Assembly (NCBI GenBank): GCA_022702545.1
Contig: JAHRBC010000002.1
Span: 7,254,001-7,318,000 of the forward strand
Origin: Phycomyces nitens
Lineage: Eukaryota; Mucoromycota; Mucoromycetes; Mucorales; Phycomycetaceae
Direction: 5' to 3'
DNA length: 64,000 nt
Part shown: positions 11,579 through 22,778 of the stretch, piece by piece
Layout of the letters: each line of letters opens with the position of its first letter
Numbering within the stretch: position 1 is the stretch's first letter
The notes under the pieces: generated by a model
Seen by the model: the letters and a program-made list of their open reading frames with translations, nothing else
What the model was told of the DNA's origin: nothing
Database searches by the model: none
Program-made: the position numbers and the translations under genes

Positions 11579-13423
11579 ATGCTATTATCCGAATTTCCTC
11601 GAGAAATTATAGAGCAGTTAATAGAACTTCTTCCTCTCGAGGATAAAATATCTTGTTATCTAGTTTGTAAATCATGGAAAGAACTCTTCCAGGATTCCCT
11701 ACACTCTGATCTAGTGGTAAACCGAAGTTTATTGGAAAACATTCTTAATCCTCCTCAAGATAATCAACCACCTTGCCTAAAGACTCGGTTACTTGTACGA
11801 TATTTGGAAATACGCTATAATACGCTAGCAACAGACGAAGAGCTCTATGTGCTGCAGCAAACCTTTCCGAATATAAAGTATCTTTATTTCGAGCCAAAGT
11901 CATTAATCACGGACAACTTTGGAGCTACCGCCGACTGGAATATCTGGAGAGCATTGAGAGAACTTCAGCTTTCTCTTGACCAGAAACATGAGCCTGACAT
12001 TGAGAACAAGCTTGTTAAGAGTACTCTGTGTTTACCCCTCTTGAGACGACTGAACATTCATAATACAAATATCAGATTGCAATTATCGTTCTCATTAGAC
12101 GACTTTGAGACCATTCACTCGCATTTAAACCACCTTGGACATTTGAAATTAAATTTGGATCTATTGACTCTATCCGAAGCAGACATTGAACGTATGTCAA
12201 AAGTATCGCCAGCCACAAAAATGGGAAGCCTGGACATGGCCACTAAAAATACAGACAGCCGATGGCTATTTTATTTTGCTCGCAAATATCCCAATTTACG
12301 CACACTCAAGTTGTGTACATCACACACTCCATCTGACAGAAATAGACAAGAGAGCACTACAACATTATTGTTCCAACAAGTGCCTCTGCCATTTCAACAC
12401 TTGACAAAATTAAATGTTACCTATTGCAGATGGACCGAAAAAGATTATATACCTTTCTTGGATATAACCCATTTTCACAATGTACCATTAAAGGATCTAT
12501 CGGTTACCATTAACTTTCCATATCGCACCTTGCCTGAGAACCCTTGTTATGTTTCCAAACATATCACAAAAGTCTGTCTTGCAGAATTCTCAAAGACCAT
12601 TGAATCTTATCATCTGCGATGTCCAAATACATTTACAGTCCCAATCGACCTTGCAGAGATAAAGGACAGCTTTTACAATCTAGTTGAGCTAAAAATTACG
12701 CATACCACGTCTGTTGAAATTGATACCCTTTTATGTGCAGCGCCTCGCTTAAGAACAGTTCACCTCGAAAGTAGCGATATCAAACTTAAAGGTGGACTCT
12801 ACACTTCAAACAGGTTTGGGCTCCAGATGCTCAGATTATGGCAAGCAGAGCTTACATCAGATGTTCTCCGGTTTCTGTCATTCCACTGCAGAAGTCTGGA
12901 TGAGTTGGATTTACAAGTTGCATCAGTATATGGCAGCTTTACGACACCCGGGTGCCAGTTTATTAATATGACCTACACCTGCTTAGAGAGGCTGTATATA
13001 GTAGATACACAATTTGTTATACAAGACAACAAAAAATGTCCAGAAAACTTGAATATTGCTCTTATTACTCGACCACTTGAAAATATTCCTCCAAAACAAG
13101 ACTACGATCCTAATATATTGCCGATTGTTGATGAGGGTTCTTCAGTCGAAATTTATTACGAATGGTTTTACACCAATAGCGAAAAGGAAATGATGCTGAT
13201 CTCAGCAGAACGAGGCTCCCATGTCCAGAACTTTGTCAAAAACTACGAGGAAAACAAAAGAATCACTCTCCAGAGAGGAGACCTTGACGCAAACAAACAA
13301 AAGCCGCACGTTGGCTGGAACAACAATTGTGTATTTGGATATACAGAGATAAAGCTTGGTTATGTATTTAATTATCATTTCCACTATGCCCGAGATTACA
13401 GAGATTTCTACCCTGATTTTTAA
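11579..13423 (+). CDS. F-box protein with leucine-rich C-terminal region (paralogue 2)
   Basis: 614 aa, intronless, colinear with 8266-10098. The first 20 residues are identical and the F-box (DKISCYLVCKSWKEL) is intact. Leucine-rich repeats follow, with YPNLRTLKLCT and PRLRTVHLESSDIK at the same positions as in paralogue 1. Differences cluster in the repeats and in the last 80 residues (SAERGSHVQNFVKNYEENK against SEEQGSRVEKFVLNYEENK), as expected for substrate receptors diverging after duplication. The probable role is SCF substrate recognition. The C-terminus is slightly longer and Tyr/Asp-rich. Nothing in the frame suggests decay. Confidence 0.87.
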   Translation: MLLSEFPREIIEQLIELLPLEDKISCYLVCKSWKELFQDSLHSDLVVNRSLLENILNPPQDNQPPCLKTRLLVRYLEIRYNTLATDEELYVLQQTFPNIKYLYFEPKSLITDNFGATADWNIWRALRELQLSLDQKHEPDIENKLVKSTLCLPLLRRLNIHNTNIRLQLSFSLDDFETIHSHLNHLGHLKLNLDLLTLSEADIERMSKVSPATKMGSLDMATKNTDSRWLFYFARKYPNLRTLKLCTSHTPSDRNRQESTTTLLFQQVPLPFQHLTKLNVTYCRWTEKDYIPFLDITHFHNVPLKDLSVTINFPYRTLPENPCYVSKHITKVCLAEFSKTIESYHLRCPNTFTVPIDLAEIKDSFYNLVELKITHTTSVEIDTLLCAAPRLRTVHLESSDIKLKGGLYTSNRFGLQMLRLWQAELTSDVLRFLSFHCRSLDELDLQVASVYGSFTTPGCQFINMTYTCLERLYIVDTQFVIQDNKKCPENLNIALITRPLENIPPKQDYDPNILPIVDEGSSVEIYYEWFYTNSEKEMMLISAERGSHVQNFVKNYEENKRITLQRGDLDANKQKPHVGWNNNCVFGYTEIKLGYVFNYHFHYARDYRDFYPDF

Positions 13424-13504
13424 AAGTAAAAAAGTTGTAGATCCTATTGAATCTTTTAAACTTGAGGCTTACCTTTTTCTCTTAAACCAACAAAACCAAA
13501 CCAC

Positions 13505-13525
13505 ACACACACACACGCACACACT
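13505..13525. repeat. (CA)n microsatellite
   Basis: A short CA run lies just downstream of F-box gene 2. It creates spurious reading frames on both strands. Confidence 0.7.
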
Positions 13526-13599
13526 GTATTTCTTCCAAAGTTTTCTTTTTAAATGAAATACAAAAAAAAAGAGTAAACATGCTATCCGCATTATTATTG

Positions 13600-14250
13600 A
13601 GTAGGGAGAATTGTAGATTACATCAGGTAATCTGATATTGTCAAAAAAAAATTGAGGTTTACAAGTGTTGTATACACACCACAGTAGTAAATAAGTTGTC
13701 TCGAAAAAGAACCGGGGCATTCAGGAACAATAAAAAGATGACTTATCTATAATAAATAGAAAATAGATAAGAAAGCTAATGAACGAATTATCATATTCTT
13801 ACATTATTATATTCGAATCTACACTCAATCCCTCTTTTAAAAAACCAGACTTCAAGGTCTCACTTTATTTCTATATGAACCTCTCTATATCGTATCAAAA
13901 AAAAACGCAGGTACTTTATGTTTAACCCAGAAAGCTTGAAATATATTGGATGATAATATGCGTTCAATGTAAACCAAACCTACAAGACTAAAGCAGTTGA
14001 GAGAGGCTCTGCCAAAAGAGTGGATATCCACTGGTTTTTTTATGGCTAATATATCACTCTTCTGAAAAGTATAAATGTGGGCCTGTCTCATATATTTAAT
14101 GAATTCCTTGGTTTTATTACATAGACTACACAGGATATACTTTATGGTGTCTTTTATACCTTATGAACAATATCAATGCAAAGAAACGGATTTGCTTTAC
14201 ACTTTATAACAGAGGCTCCAATCGCTTAATGTTTTTAATAGCTCTGTAAT
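13600..14250 (+). repeat. Third F-box unit, flank only
   Basis: Contains the flank landmarks gttgtatacacaccac, gaaatatattggatgataatatgcg, gtaaaccaaacctac, actacacaggatatactttatgg and ttgctttacacttta, in the order seen in units 1 and 2. No F-box gene follows; DIRS element remnants come next. This is the truncated end of the tandem array. Confidence 0.6.
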
Positions 14251-14439
14251 TGTACCTTGAAATCCAAGGCTCCACCTACTAATTCCGGATAACTCCCTTT
14301 GGATTGTCGATAGTTCCATGGTCATTCACAAAGATAATATAAAATATACAGGAGTGGATACGCAAACGGGGCAGTTTTTACCAACAGCAAACAGACGAAA
14401 TTTGACAACACCCAACGATTAAAGTCCAACATAGGGTCA

Positions 14440-14559
14440 TTGGGATGGATCGTAAGCGAAAATGAATTGTCTCTACACTCTCCACAGAAATTGGAACATC
14501 TTGGATATGTTTTGAACGCACAGGAAATAAACATCAAGATACTAGGCACAAAGTTGTGA
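14440..14559 (+). pseudogene. Reverse-transcriptase fragment, DIRS/Ty3-like
   Basis: One frame reads LGWIVSENELSLHSPQ, then KLEHLGYVLNAQEINIKI, and stops. This is the stretch after the catalytic box of LTR-type RTs (a Ser-rich SPTQ-like turn, then EHLG-hydrophobic and a strand). Together with the tyrosine-recombinase remnant 0.4 kb downstream on the same strand it points to a DIRS-type retrotransposon. The RT catalytic aspartates upstream are not readable, so the copy is dead. Confidence 0.6.
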
Positions 14560-14922
14560 GATATTACGACGTTCAATCTGTCAGCTTGCCATTTACTCCA
14601 ATCCTACACCTCGGTTGGCTTACATTCTCTCGATACGAATATAAGCAGCAATCGTTCTCTTGTTTTTGGCCAGCCTTTGCATACAAACTTTTGTGCGGTA
14701 CAAGAACTAATATGTCAAGACCAATTAGTTTTGTGATACACTCCAAAACCTCTCGCTTGGAAGCCCTCTTTTCCTAGCATGCTCACGCAAGAACCCAATT
14801 TGGATACTAGGCGCATGTGGGGTCTCAAATACATGTATCAGGACATGGGTCTAAAAAATTGTTTCATTAAATCTATTTATGAATAAAGTGTTGAAGGACA
14901 CTCCCAAAAATTCTAAATATCA

Positions 14923-15400
14923 ATGAGGACAAGATATGTTTATTATACCTGGATAATACAACTTGATGTCTCCTTGACAGAATTCTCGACACAAGATTTG
15001 ATTAAATTTCTGGTCTTCTCAGGCTCTCAGGTATATGACCGAGGAACCATGAAGAACCACCGACCCCCAGTCTTGAAACTGCATGTTGAGGCTGTCAGCT
15101 TGCCGTATCGTAAAGACATATGTGTATTTATCTTACATTTGACCAGTAAACCCTCCCCCCACAGTACAGACTAAACTACCTGTCAAAATTACTCTTACCT
15201 TGCAACAATTTAATCTGATCCTATTTTTAATGGACACATAGCTGACCAACCTGTCTAAAAAAAAGACTGTTTTTATGGTGGCTATGACTGGATTCTTACA
15301 TCCATCAGATTTGTCTTGTATCTTATTAACGTTTCCTAGGATTAATGTAACAGCTGTATGTCTACTAAATCCTTGACAAGATTATATATCTCTCATCATA
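14923..15400 (+). pseudogene. Tyrosine-recombinase remnant of a DIRS-type element
   Basis: The frame from 14923 reads IKFLVFSGSQVYDRGTMKNH and LKLHVEAVSL. This resembles the N-terminal core-binding domain of DIRS recombinases (LxFLxxxxxxYxxxTIxxHRSAVxxLH). After frameshifts, the frame near 15270 reads VFMVAMTGFLHPSDL, which resembles the GFLRPSDL box that opens their catalytic domain; the catalytic Arg is replaced by His in this reading. The terminal catalytic Tyr region is not recognisable. DIRS elements insert by this recombinase rather than by an integrase, so no target duplication is expected. Confidence 0.6.
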
Positions 15401-16718
15401 CTCATATACCTTGGATTCAATTTGATTACGACAATTTTACCAGCGAGACAGACTCTCGACACGTATTGTCTGTTTGGAGTTGACCGGCCACCCGGAATTT
15501 CTTGAGCCTCTTTAATGTTTGCAGTGTTATTTATAGAGTACTTGTTCTTGTTTTATTAATTGACAGTCTCTACTCGTATCCAGATTGATTTCTACATCAC
15601 ATAATAGTTTCTATCATTAGTCTACCTATAATGTGTTGTTCTCCTTTGATAGCCTGATTGTATTATATTTGATCCACAGATACAAAAATGGCTCTCTTCC
15701 AATGCAATGACTGTAGCCACTTTTCAAAAACCAAGTACATCAACTCTGCGATGCCCTAAACAAAAGCTATATTGATGTTGATCTGACCAAACTAATGGAA
15801 TTTTACTGTTCATATAGTTTCTTTACCTACACCCAATAGACTTGAAAAATATTAAAAAGTTTATTTTCTTTAGGTTTAGCCATGGTTGATACAGTTCTAT
15901 GGGTATTCTTAATAGACTCTTTTAATACACCCATCTGTCTTTACTTGCCCATATTTGACATCAAGTCCTTTATCCACACACTTCATTATATATTAAAGGA
16001 TAGTATAAATTAAGCTTTTTCTTTAGATATTCTCCTATATGCTGAGCCACTTTGAACCATTCTGTGTACAAGCATCCTCTCACTGTATTGCTTTCGGACA
16101 CTCTGTACCTTGGCCACGTTGCAATCTTGAGAACGCACAGACCATATTCCCCTATTTTTTTGGGCGCACAATAGTTCCCCAGGGTATATCAGTCCTGCTC
16201 CGTTTATCAAACTCCTTTTCATCAACTGCCGACATCTCAAGTACTTTTACACATTGCTTTCACAATACATACCCACAATCTCCACTATTAATATTGGCCC
16301 ATTCAAAGCTAGTTTGAGATTTTCCAATCTATCGCTCTATTAATAATACATAGTATCAGATCATCTACCATTCTTGACCCTGCTACCCTTTACTGTATCC
16401 AATTTTCCGCCGAGCCCTTTTTTTCATTCTCTCTATGAATACAATCTCACTTTGACTCTGATGGTATAGATCACATTTTTATAAAACTATCAAGCATGAA
16501 TATTATTTTCAATCAGACAGTCAGATTCATTCTCTCGACACTGTAAATATCTCGTTGGCAAGTAGCCTTTGGCACACAATATGCACATTCATTCATGGAC
16601 ATGCCTATTAGCTCTTTTATGTTTTGGAATCAAAGTTATAGTACCAGACTTTTTTAGCCTTGCCTTTCAAGCGCCCCCACTGTTTTCGAATCTATATAAC
16701 TTGAAAAAAGAAGAGACC

Positions 16719-16753
<35 letters not shown>

Positions 16754-18194
16754 ATCTTTTACGCACAAGAACACAATTTTGAAACTGTTACGATTGTCTC
16801 TTTAGTGGGCTGGCTTTTGTTTTTTTTTTAGATGTAAACAAAGACTTGCTGATATTAGCTACCAGATAGTTTGTGTGGCTTTTTACGTTGGGTTTATCAA
16901 CCTGTTTTAAATAGACTCAAACTTGAGTTTAGTCAATAACCAATGCAATAGCCAAGTAACCCACTATTGGCTTTATGTTGTTGTTGTTATTTTTTTCCAG
17001 TCGCCTTTATTTTCGTCAAATGTATTCTTGAAAATACACATGCACGCAGACTAGATACGGCAAGAAAAAGCTAGATGCCAAGTATATTGATTAAAGTAGA
17101 CCCATGGCAAGGCGCAACACAATGTATTTTATTATTAATATTATTATTAATAATATTATTAAAAGAAGGCTAAAGATCCTTTGCTAGTCCGTATGGTTGA
17201 TGGGGACAGGATTACAAGACAGATTAAAGAGCTTGGCCAAGTATCGTAATTATTAATCTTGGCAAAAATGTCGGTGTATTTTGGAGTAATTGGTATCCAT
17301 GGCAGTAAAATGCCGCTACATAATTAATATTATTATTTTGACACATTATCTTTTGCAATAAAAAACAAAGAGTAGATTGTCCAAACTTGACATCTCAAGT
17401 ATCTACAAGACAAGTACAAAAAAAAAGACCCTCCCATACATTCACCAATGAATGGACCTAGAAAACATAAAGAACAATGACAATGGTCACAATTCTGACC
17501 AGAATATCAAACAAGTAACTTGGTAATATTAGGGTTGGGATTAATGAGCTAAATGATGTAACAAACAAATGGGTTATTTTGTGATTGCCATGCTGGTTAC
17601 AAGGACCTTGATATTGGGGTAATATCCAGATTTTTATCTTGGTTTTATTTTTAGAGAGAGAGAGAGATAAACATTTCTTGATGGAGAATAACCGTTCCTT
17701 TGTCCATCTCATCTAAAACTAGGTTCCTCAAAAAACAAAAAGAAACTAGGATTTAGCACGATAATTAACGATGCCTATTTTAATTACTATAGACAAAACG
17801 TATTATATTGTCATTTTTAGATCAAAATATAACATGCTACATATACTATTGGACACTTACATTTTTCTTGTACTTGCAGTTGAAACAACATGCCAAATAA
17901 AGCTTTTTAGCAATTCTAGAGTATCACAATCCCCCCTTCTCTCAAGTTTATAAATATTTTTTTAAAAAGATATCAAGAGGACAATTTGTCAGCAAACCCA
18001 CGTCTTGACAGCTCGCCAGTTACTCTGTGTGCTCCACGACCAGGGGGATTATCAACCAGGACTTGAGATACAGATGGCAATGCTCATTAATGACGAGCAC
18101 TGGTTTTCCTTTGGCTGTATAACAAAAGTGGGTTTGCTGTGTAATGGTGTACGACCTTGATTTGCCAGTCAACCCAATGCCCCTTGATAAGTGT

Positions 18195-18231
<37 letters not shown>

Positions 18232-18754
18232 TCTGTTGCGACTAGACATCATATTTTATATTATATATATATATATATATATTGATGGTGTATTTAGGAC
18301 TCTCTTTCTATTTTTAATATAGACAAATAGATATTGGACTGGACTGGATTGGACTGGTCTTGCTGTATGGCAAGGCTATTATTTTAGTACTTGTCCAATT
18401 CAGGAACAGCAGAATGTACACACACATAGGTGAAAGACTCACCATCGTACCCACTTGGATACCCGACGGACTGTCTTTTTTTATTTTTTTTCACACACAC
18501 ACACATCACTTTGGCATTGTTCATTGTTGTTGTTATTGATGAATCAATAGTAAAATAATACTTGCAATAATAATAGTAATAATAATAATAATAATAATAA
18601 CAACAAAAGCAGCAGCAGCAGCCATATCAATTAGCAATACTAATAGTCTTGCTAGCAAATTTGATCAATTTTTTACATTTTTACATTTTTTTTATTTCTT
18701 TTCATCTTTTACATTCACACCCTAAAAAACAACAGCAACATCATCTTCATCATC
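15401..18754. other. Long intergenic region with microsatellites
   Basis: No gene can be supported. A possible start with a C-x2-C word at 15688 (MALFQCNDCSHF) ends after 23 codons. Overlapping frames on both strands at 16010-16317 have no known motif. Simple repeats are (TC)n at 16722-16752, (ATT/AAT)n near 17129-17160, (GA)n near 17653, (GT)n at 18192-18228, (AT)n near 18264-18282, (AAT)n near 18572-18600 and a CAG run near 18608-18622. The last 150 bases form the leader of the coiled-coil gene. Confidence 0.5.
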
Positions 18755-19958
18755 ATGTCCCAAGAGATTGAGGAATCTAATCAGGATTCATCCAATTATT
18801 CAAAATACATATTCCAAACCGCATCCAGCCTGGCAAACGCATTGAGTAACATTGTCTGGACAAGATCAAAAGAATTGAACAGAATCAACCCTTCAGACCA
18901 TTCAGAAAGGCTTTGGGGATCATTAGGATCCTCTAACCACAGGGTAGCTATTCAATACGCGTCAGAACCACTTTTCCTTTTTTCTTCTCTCTTTTTAACA
19001 AAAACCAAAAACCAAAACAAAAGAACCCCAATATAAAGAGCCTTTCTTGCCGTAATAGATTCTTGCAGGGCAATAGACATTATTGCTTGATAAAAAGCAA
19101 GGGAATACAAACCGAAGATGTCCCACATACCCTTTTAGACCCCCCTCTGCCGCCTGTCTTGGGCTGCTGCTCCAAAGCACAACCAGACACAACCCCAGAC
19201 TGTACAAATGTCGACCAGCGCGTCAATAAGCTGGAGAACGAGCTGTCTGATATTAAAAAGGAGGTGAGAATTATTTACTGGCCCACCGACCGATCCTAAA
19301 CAAACTTGTCCAGCTGGAATCGTACGGTATTGTCTACCATGAACCAGACAGTTCAGCTGGAGGGCCATTGTTTCCTGGTCTCAGAAAGAACAGTCAAGGC
19401 TGGTCAAGGGCAGTCCAGAGCCAGTACGACGCCTTGCATCGGATCCAGTCTGGACAGACAAAGGTGACAAAATCAAGACCTCCTCTTGGCCACCATCTTC
19501 CGGGTGCGCGTCGTGTTCTACCCGAGTCTGGTTTTGTACGCCAGTTGAATGGCGTGCAGGCACACAAGGTAAAGGTGCCTGGCACTGAGGTTTATTTTTG
19601 TAAAAAATAAAAAATAAATCTGATCTGATCTTGAATTTCACCCAGCCGGACCAGCGACACAAGAATACGATGCGAAATATCGTTGAAGAGATACCGAAAG
19701 TAAAGTTACGCCGGACAGAAATGATCCTGTAAGTGATTAATTAATTTTTCCTGCTTCTAATTCATCTTCTTCTCCCAGGGACACTGGGGGAGAATTAAAG
19801 AGGAATCGGTTCTGGGACGAGATTTACAATTCCAAGAGGTCTTGGCGCTCTTCAACCTTGCAGAGGCGCTATTAAAAGAAAGATACGCTTTAGCAGCCCA
19901 AAAAAAGAACAAGAACAAAACCCCCATTCCCCTTATTGGGCCTGTTCTGTACATATGA
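18755..19958 (+). CDS. Coiled-coil protein of unknown function, six exons
   Basis: About 268 aa from exons 18755-18943, 19069-19263, 19314-19463, 19545-19568, 19646-19728 and 19793-19958. The first three introns are phase 0 and use gtagct, gtgaga and gtgaca donors. A 24 nt exon 4 keeps the frame. The last acceptor is chosen at gggag before 19793 because the earlier cag at 19778 gives a short aberrant end, while this one gives a helical tail (KEESVLGRDLQFQEVLALF, then NLAEALLKERYALAA). A predicted coiled coil lies at about residues 112-133 (VDQRVNKLENELSDIKKELE). There is no signal peptide or membrane segment. I recognise no family. Exon 4 and the last acceptor need transcript support. It lies 480 bp upstream of the tetraspanin gene on the same strand. 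Confidence 0.62.
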
Positions 19959-20440
19959 AATCTACGCTAGAAGAGCGGGCTCTGATAGGACAAACTCACC
20001 TCATTAGCAGCCAGACTTTTGATTTGCAGAGACTAAAAAAAAACATGTTAACATTCTAGGTCGTACAGAAATACAAGAGTTTTTTTTTTTTTTTTTTTTG
20101 GGTACTTATTTTTAACGAGCAATTAAATGTTGCAAATTACATCCCCTTTGTATTCTTTCTTTCTTTCTTTCTTTCCAATATATATATTAAACTACAAGGC
20201 AATTATATACATATATATATACATATTTATATATATACGCAATAGTTGTAATAATAATAATAATAATAATAATTATTGGTATTAATTAATATTCAATTGT
20301 ATGTATATTAAACATAAAAATCATATTTTTATACCAACATTCAATTAATTTTTATACACTATAGAATATAATTCCAATCCCTAATAATTTAGATTTCTTA
20401 TATTTATATATATACATATATAAATATTGTAATTACAATC
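19959..20440. other. Intergenic, low complexity
   Basis: Holds a 19-base T run near 20080, a (TTTC)n run near 20157-20175, repeated TATATA words and an (AAT)n run near 20251-20273. No gene is seen. It is the upstream region of the tetraspanin gene. Confidence 0.6.
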
Positions 20441-21534
20441 ATGACAACCTGTTGTTCAAGGTTGGCTTCTCACCATAATCTTCTTTGATCCTTACTTTTC
20501 ATTTCTTTCTTTCTTTGTAGTCTGAGTAGGTGGTATGTCCTAGTCACCAACCTACTCTTTGTCTGTCTTGGACTGGCCTTCTTGGTGTTTGGTCTGTTGG
20601 GCTACAAAGACCATTTCAAAGGATCGACTCTCTTTCCAGACTCTTACTTTTACCGTAATGTCAGCAGCCCTCGTCAATGTTTCCCCCCTCAATTAACAAC
20701 CATCCTTTTCAGTCGTCGCAATCCTCGGTGGAATTATCATCATATCTGCTCTCTTGGGCATCACCCAGGCATTCGTCCGTTCAAGGGCATTGATGTGGAT
20801 CTATATCCTCATTGTGCTCGTGGCGCTTGTCTACCAGGTCGTCATTGGTGTCAAGGTGTACAAGAAGGCTGCAGATCCTGTAGGATACCTTGCGCCTCTC
20901 TGGACAAATTCCCCTGAATCATACAGACTACATGTCCAGCAAGAGGTACCAATCATTTTTATATATATTTATACAACAAGTAATTATCATAATAATAATT
21001 TATTTATTTATTAATTAATTAAAAAATTGCCTTTTGCTTTTTTTAAACCAAACCACACAATAGTTTGACTGCTGTGGATTCAACAACAATATGGACCATC
21101 CGGCAATTACCGATGAATGCAGACCACAGGTCGGCAAGGTGCTTCACCTGGCCCCATGCTACGACGGCCTGGTCGACTATGTCAAGGACTACTTTGGCAA
21201 ACTTTATTTGGTCTTGTTTGCCGCACTGTCCATCGAGATCCTTGCGCTCTCGAATGCCGTGACAATGCTGTGCACTCAGAAGCAGCCAGCAGGATCCCTC
21301 GGCGAGGCTTATGATCGTCACCAACGAAGACGATCAGGTATCAAATTAGACGAGATTTCGGTTGTTGACTCGCCCACGATCGCAGGATCACACAATCAAT
21401 TCGCAGACGAACATAAGCAGTATATCTATCCAAAGCCCCACGATCCATACAATGACCATTATGGCGACCCAGACCGCTCAGACAGCCACCAGCGGCTGAA
21501 TGCCCACGATGAACGTGTGAACCACTATTACTAA
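20441..21534 (+). CDS. Tetraspanin, four exons
   Basis: 285 aa from exons 20441-20460, 20521-20654, 20713-20945 and 21064-21534, with GT-AG joins that hold frame throughout. The tiny first exon gives MTTCCS, a typical cysteine-bearing tetraspanin N-terminus (palmitoylation sites are expected). TM1 is at about residues 11-33, TM2 about 53-73 and TM3 about 78-101. The large loop has the signature CCG at 132-134 plus Cys 148 and Cys 161 (a PC pair), enough for two disulfides. TM4 is at about 176-199 (LVLFAALSIEILALSNAVTM). The 85-residue cytosolic tail is rich in His, Asp and Tyr, with several YP/HDPY words. Tetraspanins organise plasma-membrane protein clusters; in fungi they are linked to hyphal and infection-structure polarity. 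It is convergent with the Mpv17 family gene downstream. Confidence 0.95.
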
Positions 21535-21957
21535 TCCTCCTACTTCTCTCTCTATCTTCTCTCCTACCATATATACAAAACTTTTTTTTCCGACAAACCA
21601 TCGTCCTCAACCCATCTTTTCATACAACAACAACAACAGCAACAACAGCAACAAAAAAGATACACCTGTATTTTATCCCTCTATTTTCTTTATGTGTCAT
21701 TAGCTGCCTCTGTCCTACCTTTCTTGGTACGACTTGTAATAAAAGAGGCCAATATATAATATATATATATAAAATATTTCTGTATTTGTGCGATTACAAA
21801 AATAATGGTCATCTTGACACTCTTGGTGATTTCAAACCAATTTTATATATGTATATAATAATCTATGTATTAGTAGTAGTTGTAGTGGTAGTTGTAGTTG
21901 TGGTAGTAGTTGGTGCAAGTAACAAAGCTGTTGTCTAAAATAAATCACCAAGCACAG
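21535..21957. other. 3' intergenic region between convergent genes
   Basis: Contains the pyrimidine-rich 3' UTR of the tetraspanin gene, a CAACAA run near 21626-21654, an aataaa-like word at 21738 (taataaaag) that may be its polyadenylation signal, and a GTAGTT/GTAGTG run near 21870-21915. No gene is present. Confidence 0.5.
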
Positions 21958-22778
21958 TTATTCTTGGATCCTTTCGGCCATGACATGAACTACAGGGGTG
22001 TGTGCTGCCACTTGGCACGCCTTTTGGTTGACAAACGACAGGTACGCATTCCAGACTACCGACGCACCACTGCTGGCCAGCGGGCGGTATTGGTAGGGAA
22101 AGAACGAGAAGCTGATGAGGTTGAAGAATGGCCAGAACTGGTACGATCGTTTCATGGTATCCACATAATTCTACACAGCCTTGGTCAGAATACATATATA
22201 CATATATGTATATATATATGTATTGGAAAAAAACTAATCCTTACATTTTCAAATTTGCTTTTGATACCAGCCAGGGTCTGTCCCTCGAGGATACTGATGC
22301 CGCTCATAAACAAGAACAGCAAGGTGGGTCCAAAGAAGAGCTGGTCAATCGCCAGTCTGGTTGCAATGGCTATGGTGTAGGATATAATTTTTGATCAGAT
22401 TGTTTAGGCTTTCTCCTTTAAGACTTACATCCTGCCCTGTTCTTGATTGTCACTGTCCGGTTGAGAAACTGGTGCCATTTTCCGGTAACAGGTCCGGCCA
22501 CAAAGCAGCCATAGACTCCCATCCTAAGGGTCCGTACAGGGTCATGGTTGCGGAACCCTTTTTCTTCTACCACCTGCTGGGCTAGAACATCGCCAATGGA
22601 GAACATTAGGGCTAAATGGGAAAAATGGAGGATTATCGATTAATCGGGATTGTGAATGTGCAAAGAATTTACGGAATAAATTGTAATGTGGTCATTTACC
22701 TGCCTGCAGGCCAAATGTACGCATGGGATTCTCGGCAACCTGCCTTTGGTAGCCTTGAATGAAGGATCGCATGGCCAT
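21958..22778 (-). CDS. Mpv17/PMP22 family membrane protein, four exons
   Basis: 199 aa, the usual family length. Minus-strand exons are 22778-22700, 22611-22429, 22369-22245 and 22170-21958, with gtaaat, gtaagt and gtaagg donors and exact phase agreement. It starts MAMRSFIQGYQRQVAENPMR. Family landmarks are GDVLAQQ at about 35, DPVRTLRMGVYG, GPVTGKWHQFL, and then the C-terminal signature FWPFFNLISFSFFPYQYR with VVWNAYLSF. Four short hydrophobic segments are expected. Members (yeast Sym1, animal MPV17 and PXMP2) sit in the mitochondrial inner or peroxisomal membrane and form or regulate small-solute channels; which organelle applies here cannot be told from sequence. It is convergent with the tetraspanin gene. 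Confidence 0.95.

Noticed and set aside
12186..12404. Extra small frames inside the F-box genes
   Set aside because: Out-of-frame shadows of the intact 610 and 614 aa frames.
20582..20917. 111-codon plus frame overlapping the tetraspanin gene
   Set aside because: Wrong frame. It reads through a 58 bp intron and lacks the transmembrane segments found in the true frame.
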